Shown: one piece after another, positions 7,110-15,110 of the stretch
Layout: the number at the start of each line of letters is the position of its first letter
How positions within the stretch are numbered: position 1 is the stretch's first letter
NCBI GenBank assembly: GCA_964544595.1
Contig: CAZJBM010000001.1
Coordinates: forward strand, 124,001 to 188,000
DNA: 64,000 bases
Direction: 5' to 3'
DNA from: JAGBWK01 sp964544595
GTDB taxonomy: Bacteria > Bacteroidota > Bacteroidia > Bacteroidales > Muribaculaceae
Translations under genes and position numbers: made by a program
Notes under the pieces: model-generated
What the model was told of the DNA's origin: nothing
The model's input: the letters and a program-made list of their open reading frames with translations, nothing else
The model's database searches: none

Positions 7110-9278
7110 ATGTCAATCTTCCCCTCAAATAACAACAAGCCTAAAGGAAACAAACCGGGAGGTTTCCGACGCAATAATCTGAGCATCTTCTGGATGTATG
7201 CCATTATATTCCTGTTTCTGATAGGTATATTCTACTTCGACGACAATTCGGTAAAGATTGAGAAGTCTTATACCGAGTTCGAAAGCATTGTGGCTCCCCC
7301 GCTGCCTGCCGACTCCCTCCAGCGAGTCGAGGCGCTAAAGCGCGAGTCGGGCATCGAGAAAATCGTGGTGCTGACCGAGAAAAAGGTTGTCGAGGCTTAT
7401 CTCACCGATTCGTTGGCGTCGAAAGTGCTCGGCGAGCGTTTCAGTAAAGACTCCAAAACCCTTATCTATACCTCAGTCCCTTCGGCCGACAGCTTTGCCC
7501 GCACATTGGATGAATGGAAGCAGGAGGGGCGCGTGTCGCCTAATCTCGACGTGAAGTATGAGCAGGGGGGCAACTGGACCTCTTGGTTATGGTCGTTTGG
7601 CCCCATTGTGCTTCTCATCGTGTTCTGGTTCTGGATTATGCGGCGTATGTCGGGCGGTGCCGGAGGCAGCAACGGAGTTTTCAGCGTAGGTAAATCTAAA
7701 GCTCAGATATTCGACAAAAACGGCCCTAATAAAGTGACGTTCAAAGATGTCGCCGGCTTGGCCGAGGCTAAGACCGAGATTGAGGAAATCGTTGAGTTCC
7801 TTAAAAATCCGCAGCGCTACACCGATCTTGGTGGCAAGATACCTAAGGGCGCCCTTCTCGTAGGCCCTCCCGGAACTGGTAAAACCCTCCTCGCGAAGGC
7901 TGTGGCGGGCGAGGCCAACGTGCCTTTCTTCTCGCTCTCAGGTTCTGATTTCGTCGAAATGTTTGTTGGCGTGGGTGCTTCGCGTGTCCGCGACCTTTTC
8001 CGCCAGGCCAAGGAGAAATCTCCCTGTATCATTTTCATCGATGAGATCGACGCGGTCGGCCGCGCCCGCGGCAAGAACCCCAACATGGGCTCTAACGACG
8101 AGCGCGAGAATACCCTCAATCAGCTGCTTACCGAGATGGACGGCTTCGGCACCAATTCGGGCATCATAGTGCTCGCTGCAACCAACCGCGCCGATATTCT
8201 CGACAAGGCCCTTCTCCGTGCCGGACGCTTCGACCGCCAGATTTACGTCGAGCTTCCCGACCTCAACGACCGTATCGCCATTTTCAAGGTCCACCTGAAG
8301 AAAATCAAGATTGACGAGAGCGTGGATATCGACCTCCTCGCCCGCCAGACTCCCGGATTCTCAGGCGCCGACATTGCCAACGTCTGCAACGAGGCTGCTC
8401 TTATCGCTGCCCGCCACAACAAGAAGACGGTCGAAAAGCAGGATTTCATCGATGCGGTCGACCGTGTGATCGGCGGTCTTGAAAAGCGCAATAAAATCAC
8501 TACCGACGAAGAGAAGCAATCGATTGCTATACATGAGGCTGGCCACGCCACAATATCCTGGCATCTCAAATATGCCGACCCGCTGATTAAAGTGACCATA
8601 GTGCCCCGCGGTAAAGCTCTCGGCGCCGCCTGGTATCTCCCCGAGGAGCGACAGATAGTGCCCTCTCAGGCCCTGCTCGACAAGCTTTGCTCTCTGCTCG
8701 GCGGACGCGCTGCCGAAGAGGTGTTCTTAGGCCATATTTCTACCGGCGCCGCCAACGACCTTGAGCGCGCTACTAAGCTTGCGTATACCATGGTGGTCTA
8801 CTACGGCATGAGCGAGAAGCTCCCCAACATCAGCTATTACGACTCCACAGGGCAGGAATACGGCTTCACCAAGCCTTATAGCGATGAGCGCGCCCGCCTT
8901 ATCGATGAGGAGGTTTCGCGTATCATCACCGAGCAATATGAGCGCGCCAAAGAGATTCTCCGCAAATATGCCGAGGGCCACAACAAGCTCGCGCAGACCC
9001 TTATCGACCGCGAGGTTATCTTCACCGAGGATGCCGAGGCGATTTTCGGCAAGCGTCCATGGGTTTCGCGTACCGACGAGATTCTCGCTGCTCAGGCCGC
9101 CGACGGCCAGGCGAAGAATGGCGCCGACGCCGACCAATCGTCCGACTCCTCTCCCGACAACGTCTCTTCAACGGCCTCCAATGATATTGTCGATGTCGAC
9201 GCCTCGGAGGTGGCGCCCGACGACAAGCCCGACGACAAGCCCGGCGAAGCTGCTCCGAAGTCCGATACCGACAAATAA
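7110..9278 (+). CDS. ftsH: ATP-dependent zinc metalloprotease FtsH
   Basis: Membrane-anchored AAA+ protease that degrades unassembled or damaged membrane proteins and some regulators. Order: cytoplasmic N-terminus, membrane helix (~29-44), periplasmic part, second helix (~155-173), AAA domain with Walker A GPPGTGKT (~252-259) and Walker B IIFIDEIDA, then the M41 zinc protease with HEAGH at ~475-479. Length is 722 aa; the last ~80 residues are a low-complexity Asp/Ser/Pro/Lys tail (repeat DDKPDDKPG) longer than in E. coli. Second gene after rsfS. Confidence 0.96.
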   Translation: MSIFPSNNNKPKGNKPGGFRRNNLSIFWMYAIIFLFLIGIFYFDDNSVKIEKSYTEFESIVAPPLPADSLQRVEALKRESGIEKIVVLTEKKVVEAYLTDSLASKVLGERFSKDSKTLIYTSVPSADSFARTLDEWKQEGRVSPNLDVKYEQGGNWTSWLWSFGPIVLLIVFWFWIMRRMSGGAGGSNGVFSVGKSKAQIFDKNGPNKVTFKDVAGLAEAKTEIEEIVEFLKNPQRYTDLGGKIPKGALLVGPPGTGKTLLAKAVAGEANVPFFSLSGSDFVEMFVGVGASRVRDLFRQAKEKSPCIIFIDEIDAVGRARGKNPNMGSNDERENTLNQLLTEMDGFGTNSGIIVLAATNRADILDKALLRAGRFDRQIYVELPDLNDRIAIFKVHLKKIKIDESVDIDLLARQTPGFSGADIANVCNEAALIAARHNKKTVEKQDFIDAVDRVIGGLEKRNKITTDEEKQSIAIHEAGHATISWHLKYADPLIKVTIVPRGKALGAAWYLPEERQIVPSQALLDKLCSLLGGRAAEEVFLGHISTGAANDLERATKLAYTMVVYYGMSEKLPNISYYDSTGQEYGFTKPYSDERARLIDEEVSRIITEQYERAKEILRKYAEGHNKLAQTLIDREVIFTEDAEAIFGKRPWVSRTDEILAAQAADGQAKNGADADQSSDSSPDNVSSTASNDIVDVDASEVAPDDKPDDKPGEAAPKSDTDK

Positions 9279-9289
9279 TTCACCCCTTT

Positions 9290-9330
9290 AACGATGCTAT
9301 ATGGCTATTATAGTGGCCTGTGGCATCGTT
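9290..9330 (+). terminator. Hairpin between ftsH and the kinase
   Basis: AACGATGC (9290-9297) pairs with GCATCGTT (9323-9330), with a long loop. It lacks a strong T-run, so it is a weak terminator or an RNA-stability hairpin in the 83-bp spacer. Confidence 0.4.
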
Positions 9331-9361
9331 TATGTTTTACTAACCTTAAAAACTCACTATA

Positions 9362-11257
9362 GTGCCTAAAGCCCAATCATTACCGGTCGGAGCTATTCTC
9401 GATAGCGGCCAGTTGCAATACAAGATAGAGCGTGTGCTCGGTGCCGGTAGCTACGGTATCACCTACCTCGCCACCGCTCAGATAAGAATAGCCAACGTCA
9501 CCTCGCGAGTGAAATTCGCCATTAAGGAGCTGTTTCTTGAGTCATGTTTCCGCGACGCCGACGGCGCCACTATCCGGGTCACGAATCAGGAGCGGGTGTC
9601 GTTCGACGAAGCGAAAGCCGATTTCCTCAACGAGGCCCGCAGATTGGTGCGTCTATGCAATCTTACCCCCTATATCGTTAACGTCAATGAGTCGTTTGAA
9701 GCCAACGGCACCGCTTATTTCGTTATGGAGTATCTCGACGGGGGCATCGTCGGTAAAATGGATGAGCCTCAGGCTTTGGAACTCATCGCGAAAGTGGCTC
9801 GCGGCTTGGGCATAATCCACGACTCAGGTTTGCTTCATCTCGATATTAAGCCCGACAACGTGATCCTCACGCGCGACGAGCGAGGCAACGCCATTCCCGT
9901 CATCATCGACTTCGGTATCGCTAAGCACTTCGACGCCGACGGCAAACCTACCAGCCGCATCGACGCCAAAGGCGCGACTAAAGGCTATGCTCCTATGGAA
10001 CAATACTCCGGTATCGCGACCTTCTCGCCGAAATACGATGTCTATGCCTTAGGCGCGCTGTTGCTCTATATGCTGTCAGGAAAGAATCCGCCTGATGCTT
10101 TCGACTTGGGCACAAACCGCAACCTCCTCAACACCGCCATTCCTCCGGAGGTCACCGAGAGGACGCGCCGGGCTATACTCCACGCCATGAGTCCGAGCGC
10201 TTTTGAGCGCACACCCGATACCGCGACCTTCCTGTCAGAGCTTGGTATTGACGCTGCAGCGGCTGTGGGTGGCTCCGATCTCCCCCCTGTTCCCCCGGTT
10301 TCGGTAGGCAATGCCGTCAATTCAGCCGATCCCGCTCCCAAAGCAGGTGCCTCGCAAGGACCGAAGAAGAGCACCAGGGCTACAGATCCTATTCAATCGT
10401 CGCCTGTGATTCCTCACCCGGCTCCCGCAGGCAGAAAAAATAGTAAATCAAAAATATTGCTCGCTTCGATAGCGGGCGCGATCGTGGCCGTGGCGGCAGT
10501 CTGCGCGATCTTTTTTCTCAATAACGACTCCGACGATAAGCGTATGTTGCCTGTCGCTGATAAGAACGCGCCCTTAGTGATGAAGGTAAGAGGCGTCAAG
10601 TTCAAGATGATACCTGTTGAAGGCGGCACGTTTTCGATGGGTGCCTCAGGGGCCTCGGCTTATAGCGACGAGTCGCCCGTCCACGAAGTCACTGTTTCCG
10701 ATTTCCTTATCGGAGAGACCGAGGTGACGCAAGAGTTGTGGAGCACGCTCGTTTCTACCAACCCTTCCCACTTCGGAGGCTTTTCCCACCCGGTTGATAA
10801 TGTGAGCTGGCATGATGCCCAAGTGTTTATCGACGCGTTGAACCGCGAGACCGGGATGCGTTTCCGCCTCCCTACCGAGGCCGAGTGGGAATTTGCCGCC
10901 CGAGGCGGTAACAAGTCGATGGGTAGCGTCTACAGCGGCTCCGACAATTTTGATGTCGCGGGATGGACTTCGGCCAACAGCCGCAACACTACCCACCCGG
11001 TCAAATCAAAGGATCCCAACGAGTTGGGGCTGTATGATATGACGGGCAACGTGTGGGAATGGTGCGCCGACTACTACGGTAAATACGACGCCTCGGCGCA
11101 GATCGACCCCGTCGGCCCCGCTACTGGCTCCGAGAAGGTGGCCCGCGGCGGCAGCTGGTTTAATGAGGCGGGCATGGCCCGGCCCACCAACCGCGGCTCC
11201 AACAAGCCCTTAGTCCGAGCTACCCGCATCGGTTTCCGCCTCGCCCTCGACCGATAA
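9362..11257 (+). CDS. Membrane Ser/Thr protein kinase fused to an FGE-sulfatase-fold domain
   Basis: 631-aa two-domain protein starting at GTG. Residues ~18-300 are a eukaryotic-type kinase: glycine loop LGAGSYG (26-32), K55 in AIKELF, catalytic loop HLDIKPDN (159-166, HRD arginine replaced by Leu) and DFG at 183-185. A Pro-rich linker and one membrane helix (~368-390, ILLASIAGAIVAVAAVCAIF) follow. The C-terminus (~410-631) has the formylglycine-generating-enzyme fold: FSMGASG, ETEVTQELW, RLPTEAEWEFAARGG, GNVWEWC, GGSW. The segment after GGSW lacks the cysteine pair of true FGE enzymes, so this domain is probably a binding or sensor module outside the membrane. Architecture is known in databases; target unknown. 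Confidence 0.88.
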   Translation: MPKAQSLPVGAILDSGQLQYKIERVLGAGSYGITYLATAQIRIANVTSRVKFAIKELFLESCFRDADGATIRVTNQERVSFDEAKADFLNEARRLVRLCNLTPYIVNVNESFEANGTAYFVMEYLDGGIVGKMDEPQALELIAKVARGLGIIHDSGLLHLDIKPDNVILTRDERGNAIPVIIDFGIAKHFDADGKPTSRIDAKGATKGYAPMEQYSGIATFSPKYDVYALGALLLYMLSGKNPPDAFDLGTNRNLLNTAIPPEVTERTRRAILHAMSPSAFERTPDTATFLSELGIDAAAAVGGSDLPPVPPVSVGNAVNSADPAPKAGASQGPKKSTRATDPIQSSPVIPHPAPAGRKNSKSKILLASIAGAIVAVAAVCAIFFLNNDSDDKRMLPVADKNAPLVMKVRGVKFKMIPVEGGTFSMGASGASAYSDESPVHEVTVSDFLIGETEVTQELWSTLVSTNPSHFGGFSHPVDNVSWHDAQVFIDALNRETGMRFRLPTEAEWEFAARGGNKSMGSVYSGSDNFDVAGWTSANSRNTTHPVKSKDPNELGLYDMTGNVWEWCADYYGKYDASAQIDPVGPATGSEKVARGGSWFNEAGMARPTNRGSNKPLVRATRIGFRLALDR

Positions 11258-11351
11258 TCTGTTAAGAGCCTGTTTGATAAGAAATTGACATTGCCTTGTA
11301 AAAAGTCGTGATATTCCGAAGTTGAAACGGGAGATTGACCCTGTAATTAGA

Positions 11352-11421
11352 TAAGTAAGTATCGTAAATTAGTTTATAGCAAGTTGAAGATTGGTATAAA
11401 CTAATTTTCGATACTTACTTA
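11352..11421 (+). repeat. Short form (70 bp) of the TAAGTAAGTATCG MITE
   Basis: TA-AGTAAGTATCG ... CGATACTTACT-TA, with arms of ~27 bp that are nearly perfect inverted repeats (left 11352-11378, right 11395-11421). The 16-bp middle matches the inside of the left arm of the full copies at 24678 and 33898, in reverse orientation, so this is an internally deleted member of that family. It marks the left side of the AT-rich restriction-modification island. Confidence 0.75.
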
Positions 11422-11603
11422 TGTTTTATCCCAATCATAAATATGGCCATGCAATAAGAATACCTGAAAATGCGGTGTAAAGAAGCTTATCCATAATACT
11501 TATACATAATATAAGAATTATCTTAAATATTCTGATATACATTTTAAGGAATATCAAATTCAACTTGGAAATTTCCATTTTCAAGCTGTTTTAGAGTACA
11601 TTT

Positions 11604-11656
11604 AATCCCCCTTCATTAGATGGCTTAAAACTTCATCTGTCATAGGGGGATTTTTC
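11604..11656 (+). terminator. Strong hairpin with T-run (plus orientation) left of the R-M island
   Basis: AATCCCCCT (11604-11612) pairs with AGGGGGATT (11644-11652), followed by TTTT. The inner part (catctaatgaag-like) is also partly paired. T-run polarity suits plus-strand transcription, although the adjacent restriction gene ends here from the minus side; it may be a relic of a lost plus-strand gene or work in both directions. The rest of 11258-11787 (530 bp, AT-rich) holds an AGAGCCTGT-type end near 11267 and the short MITE, and no gene that I can support. Confidence 0.55.
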
Positions 11657-11787
11657 TATAGATAGTGAAACTGGGCATACAACAGCCTTCCGAAGATAGG
11701 GCTGTAATATTCATCAGAAGCAGCTAACCACCGCTGTGTAAATTTGCCCTTCAGTTCACAAAGTCATTCATTTGAAGCTATGGCAGC

Positions 11788-12882
11788 CTAGCCTTCGAGA
11801 CCAGTTATAAAAAGGGATAAATCTATATCTTTCATTTTATCTTTTATGAAGGAAATAGATTGTTCTTTTGTCATAGAAAGTAATGGGTGTTCAAAAAATT
11901 CAAATTCTTCTTTCAAATCCTTTGCTAATTCATAAAGCCAGTACGAATTACTCATTTGTATAACAAAATCGCCATTCCTTCTCGCTATATTGAACACGTT
12001 ACTATCTCTACCTAATTTATCAATAAGTATTACTGTAGTGGTGTAAAGCCTTCTATTTCCCCTTTCTGAAACACGTTCATAGCGACTAAGTTTGTCAGCA
12101 GGTATTTCAGAATTACCTTCACCGACAAAACCAATATCAAATCTTACACCAAATCCTGCTCGTATAAGTAAGGTGGCATCACATTCCCTTTTTTCTTCTT
12201 CAGTTTGTGATAACCAAAACACCATCTTACGTTGGCTAGCGTCTGTCTTATCAATGTATTTTGCCCCTATTAAGGTTAAAGCTGCTCCTAAAACTAGTTT
12301 TTCAAATAACTTTCCGTACATTGACTTTTCAGACCCCCTTATTGTGAGTGTTTGTGCACCCATAGCAAGCATACATCTAAGCAAAGATGGCCATTGCATT
12401 AGATATTTAACACCGTTATTAGATAGTGTAATATCTAAGTTCCCATAGGTTTTAGTAATGTACTTTGAAATTTCACCTAAATTAGAGTCTAATTCAGTCA
12501 AATATCTTTCAAAGCCTTCATCATCTCTAACTACGTTCTGAATACTTTTACCAGTTAATCCTAAGAACCAATATAAATAGGCCTTTACATTAGCAGATAA
12601 CCGTTTTGTTTTTAGTTCATCTTTTACTATGAAAGATAAGTTTTCAGTGAAGTTATCTATAGAATTTAGAGCCTTTAGATAAGTTACTATTAAAGAAGCG
12701 TTCATTAGCAGAATCCTTCTTTGAGTAAGCCCTTCTGTTAAGTGTCGGATATTACCACCGCATAATACAGATTCCACTACATTAGATATTACATCTTTAC
12801 CTAACCTTTCTATAAGGTCAGTAGCAGAATACTTAACCAGTTTTATGCTAGCTTTAGGAATTAAATCAATTAGCTTTCCCAT
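11788..12882 (-). CDS. type II restriction endonuclease, CfrBI-like
   Basis: 364-aa protein directly after a DNA methyltransferase, with TAATG stop-start overlap, so translationally coupled. It resembles the CfrBI restriction endonuclease family as I remember it: conserved stretch ECDATLLI...VRFDIGFVGEGNSEIPADKLSRYE at residues 233-269, plus GKLFEKLVLGA around 190-200. The Glu/Asp residues (E194, D235, D249, E259) could form a PD-(D/E)xK-type site, but no canonical motif is visible. AT-rich composition contrasts with both flanks, indicating recent transfer. Endonuclease role is well supported by context; the family name is less sure. CfrBI itself cuts CCWWGG; the site here is unknown. Confidence 0.75.
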   Translation of the reverse strand: MGKLIDLIPKASIKLVKYSATDLIERLGKDVISNVVESVLCGGNIRHLTEGLTQRRILLMNASLIVTYLKALNSIDNFTENLSFIVKDELKTKRLSANVKAYLYWFLGLTGKSIQNVVRDDEGFERYLTELDSNLGEISKYITKTYGNLDITLSNNGVKYLMQWPSLLRCMLAMGAQTLTIRGSEKSMYGKLFEKLVLGAALTLIGAKYIDKTDASQRKMVFWLSQTEEEKRECDATLLIRAGFGVRFDIGFVGEGNSEIPADKLSRYERVSERGNRRLYTTTVILIDKLGRDSNVFNIARRNGDFVIQMSNSYWLYELAKDLKEEFEFFEHPLLSMTKEQSISFIKDKMKDIDLSLFITGLEG

Positions 12883-14045
12883 TACAGTTCTTCAGGTAAG
12901 TTTGGATAAATCCAGTTTACATCTAAAATATTATCTTCTGAATTATTTGCTAAACTCTCCCTTAATACTTTTGCATACAATTTTTCCTTTTCAAAAATCG
13001 CAAACCTTCTATCTAAAAGAATCGCTGCTTTTGCTGTTGTACCAGTTCCACCAAAGGGGTCTAGTACAACATCATTCTTAAAGGAATAATAAGTTATTAC
13101 CTTTTCTGCAAGTTCTAAGGGGAAAACAGCAGGGTGTATTTTTGAGTGTGCTGGGGTTATCTTCCAAATATTTGTTACTTCATAACCATCTGCTATCTTA
13201 GAATCGGATACTGCCTGTTGGTCTGGGTGTTTCCTAATAAGCCAATCTATAAGTTTATCAGTTTTCTTTCTGTAAACTAATACATATTCTGTTACTGGCA
13301 CTGGTTTATATTGCAGCGGATTTCTATCTGCTGCAAATCTTCTCCCCCTGCCAGTAGCCCAACCTGCTCCTTCAGGTTTAACCCAAATTATATCATCAAC
13401 AAATTCAAAGCCTTCTTCAATGAAAAGCTTATGAAAGTCAAAGGGTACAGCTATTCTTTTTGAGGCTTCACTTCTGCTAGCCCTTCTTATTATAACTGGT
13501 GAAACATTAAGCACAAAGAACCTGCCTTCATTAAGAACACGATGACACTCATGGATAATTTTTCTCATTTTTAATAAATAATCTTCATAGGAAAGATATT
13601 CCGCGTATTCAGGTCTAGCGTTATAGTATGGTGGGGAAGTAAAAACTAAATCAACGCTGTTATTCGGAAGTTCCTTAAGCAATATTTCAGAATCTCCTAT
13701 GCCAATAGTGTTTCTAAGCATAGAAATTTTAGGAACATCATTCTTCTTTTTAGCTTTTTTAGCTTTGGGTTTTCTTCCTAGCAGCCTATTTTCAAGTAGT
13801 TCCTTTGCAGTAGTTTTGTTGGTATCAATAAATGTACTGATAGCGTCTATTACTACTTCTCCAATAGTTTCTCCATCTTTTGATTTTAGGGGTATTCGCC
13901 AAATATCAAACCGATCATCAATTTCAGGAAGCCCAAAACTAACAGCATTTTCTAATTCAAGTTGCTGCAAATAGGCAAAGGCTACTTCTTTAGCAGCCTT
14001 AACAGTTTGGATTCTATATGTAGACTTTTTATTTTGCTTTCTCAT
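12882..14045 (-). CDS. Type II DNA methyltransferase (N4-cytosine/N6-adenine, beta class)
   Basis: Amino-methyltransferase of an R-M system. Catalytic motif TSPPY lies at ~136-140 and the AdoMet motif LDPFGGTGTTAKAA comes after it, near the C-terminus: the order IV then I of the beta class. An N-terminal ~90-residue domain and a Lys-rich linker (KPKAKKAKKKN) precede. The start is uncertain: an in-frame GTG at 14099 adds 18 residues; ATG 14045 (MRKQNKKSTYRIQ) is preferred. Its stop overlaps the endonuclease start (TAATG). SPPY-type beta enzymes often make N4-methylcytosine, which would agree with a CfrBI-like partner. Confidence 0.9.
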   Translation of the reverse strand: MRKQNKKSTYRIQTVKAAKEVAFAYLQQLELENAVSFGLPEIDDRFDIWRIPLKSKDGETIGEVVIDAISTFIDTNKTTAKELLENRLLGRKPKAKKAKKKNDVPKISMLRNTIGIGDSEILLKELPNNSVDLVFTSPPYYNARPEYAEYLSYEDYLLKMRKIIHECHRVLNEGRFFVLNVSPVIIRRASRSEASKRIAVPFDFHKLFIEEGFEFVDDIIWVKPEGAGWATGRGRRFAADRNPLQYKPVPVTEYVLVYRKKTDKLIDWLIRKHPDQQAVSDSKIADGYEVTNIWKITPAHSKIHPAVFPLELAEKVITYYSFKNDVVLDPFGGTGTTAKAAILLDRRFAIFEKEKLYAKVLRESLANNSEDNILDVNWIYPNLPEEL

Positions 14046-14112
14046 TAGAAAAGTAATCTTTTGGACTGAAAGGGTATGAAAAATCTGTGAATTAGACACT
14101 AAGAAAGGACTA

Positions 14113-14478
14113 CTATTTGTGAAGTGAGCCCCAAAAGTTGGACAAAAAAACTTTTGGAGTGCAGTTCACTTTAGTGTAGTTGGAATCAAGAATATCCTGA
14201 ATGAATTGTTCATTGTATAACTCTTTGGCTCTCTCCGGGGCCTCAAGCATTTCCCATCCCATATTATGCTTTCTAAAAATGTCGTCTGCATTTATGCCTA
14301 TGAGGATGCGGATATCCGAAATGTCTCCAAGTTCTTTATGAAGTTTAAAATAGCCTGATGAACGGAAATAGCCGACTACGGCAAGGAATCGATTGAATCC
14401 ATGCATGTTGTCGGCTATCCCTTTTAGTTTTTCAAAAAGGGTATTGGAGGGAGTATTATTGAAGAACTTGGTGCTCAT
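14113..14478 (-). pseudogene. Truncated N-terminus of a phospholipase-D-like/helicase-type protein
   Basis: From ATG 14478 the product reads MSTKFFNNTPSNTLFEKL, then FLAVVGYFRSSGYFKLHKEL and DIRILIGINADDIFRKHN. This is the start of the PLD-like N-terminal domain of large helicase proteins found in Bacteroidetes defence and mobile loci (recognised from memory). After ~105 residues the homology stops at SNYTKV. The last 17 codons come from the IS3-like inverted ends at 14119-14169. The helicase part is absent, and the R-M genes lie where it should continue. Upstream in-frame codons to 14676 are leader DNA, not part of the protein. Confidence 0.7.
14119..14169. mobile_element. IS3-like inverted ends joined with no transposase
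   Basis: Left arm GTGAAGTGAGCCCCAAAAGTT and right arm (read on the minus strand) GTGAACTGCACTCCAAAAGTT face each other over ~9 bp of A/G. Ends of this type (CCCCAAAAGTTGGACA) are typical of IS3-group elements in Bacteroidetes. Nothing remains between them, so this is a 51-bp scar, tiny MITE or terminator-like hairpin. It lies exactly where the PLD/helicase reading frame breaks. Confidence 0.55.
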
Positions 14479-14530
14479 TCGGATAAAAAAGACCCATGAA
14501 TCTCCGAATGAGTCGAATAGATTAATATTT

Positions 14531-14707
14531 TCAGACCATATTACAAAAACGTGGAGCCTCAATCGTTGCTCGCTCCACTGTGTAAGGCTCTGGAAAATGC
14601 CCGTCAATCGAAACGAGCAACGCCAGCCCCACGCTGTGCATATATAAATCGCCATGGCACACCTCCGGCAATACACCTGAGATATGCAGATGGGATATAA
14701 TACACAC
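14531..14707 (-). CDS. Possible 58-aa leader ORF upstream of the truncated gene
   Basis: GTG 14707 to TGA 14531 gives a short peptide ending PRFCNMV, lying inside the leader transcribed from the promoter at 14861-14891. The frame is open further upstream, to a TAG at about 14760. The codons overlap the mutually exclusive hairpins at 14551-14622, as expected for a leader peptide, but no family is recognised, the start codon is weak, and it may be non-coding. Confidence 0.3.
   Translation of the reverse strand: MCIISHLHISGVLPEVCHGDLYMHSVGLALLVSIDGHFPEPYTVERATIEAPRFCNMV
14551..14622 (-). promoter_or_regulatory. Attenuator-like set of alternative hairpins
   Basis: Three pairings compete in the leader RNA. 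CGTTGCTCG (14564-14572) pairs with CGAGCAACG (14614-14622). GTGGAG (14551-14556) pairs with CTCCAC (14573-14578). GAGCCT (14554-14559) pairs with AGGCTC (14585-14590). The second and third share bases, and the first spans them, so they cannot all form. This is the geometry of attenuation or translation control. A further GGCGTAA/TTACGCC pair lies at ~14713-14796. Confidence 0.45.
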
Positions 14708-14860
14708 CCATAGGGCGTAACGTTGCCTCTTTTCTCCTGATTGACGTTTTGAATTTTCCAGATTCTACACAGTCAGAACAAAAGCGCAAATTACGCCTTA
14801 TAATATGTCTACCCTCCCTATAAAAGTGTCAATAGACCCCTCTACGTGGGCTGGCGAGTG

Positions 14861-14891
14861 CAAAATTACAAAAAATCCGGGATATGCGCAA
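14861..14891 (-). promoter_or_regulatory. Strong minus-strand promoter for the long leader
   Basis: On the minus strand: -33 TTG (14891-14889), 20-bp spacer, -7 TAATTTTG (14868-14861). This predicts a transcript starting near 14855 with ~375 nt of leader before ATG 14478. Confidence 0.6.
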
Positions 14892-15000
14892 CCTAATTGG
14901 AATGTATCTACAGCTCTCGCTACGCTCCCTCGCCTGCATGTTAAAAATCCCACCGCGATATGCAACCCCGCCGTTAACGTTTCTTGTCTAACACGCTCTT

Positions 15001-15050
15001 AGAATCAGTATAAATAAGGGTCTACTGTTTAGAATCAGTATAAATAAGGG
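15001..15050 (+). promoter_or_regulatory. Two direct repeats ahead of feoB, candidate iron-responsive operator
   Basis: The 20-mer AGAATCAGTATAAATAAGGG occurs at 15001-15020 and again, identical, at 15031-15050, a 30-bp period (about three helix turns). Each is preceded by T. The position, 60-110 bp upstream of the ferrous iron transporter start, suggests a metal-sensing regulator site (Fur or DtxR/MntR class); the regulator is inference. The rest of 14708-15000 has no gene that I can support. Confidence 0.5.
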
Positions 15051-15110
15051 CGTGAAAATTTGCTGACGACGCGAAAATTTCTCAACTTCGCGTTAGTTAA
15101 ACAGCAAGAT

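Noticed and set aside
14805..15002. 65-codon plus-strand ORF upstream of feoB
   Set aside because: No homology or start signal, and it runs opposite to the better-supported minus-strand promoter and leader.
15060..15110. TTG start adding 17 codons to feoB
   Set aside because: The FeoA homology begins at ATG 15111, and the extra part is promoter-like DNA.
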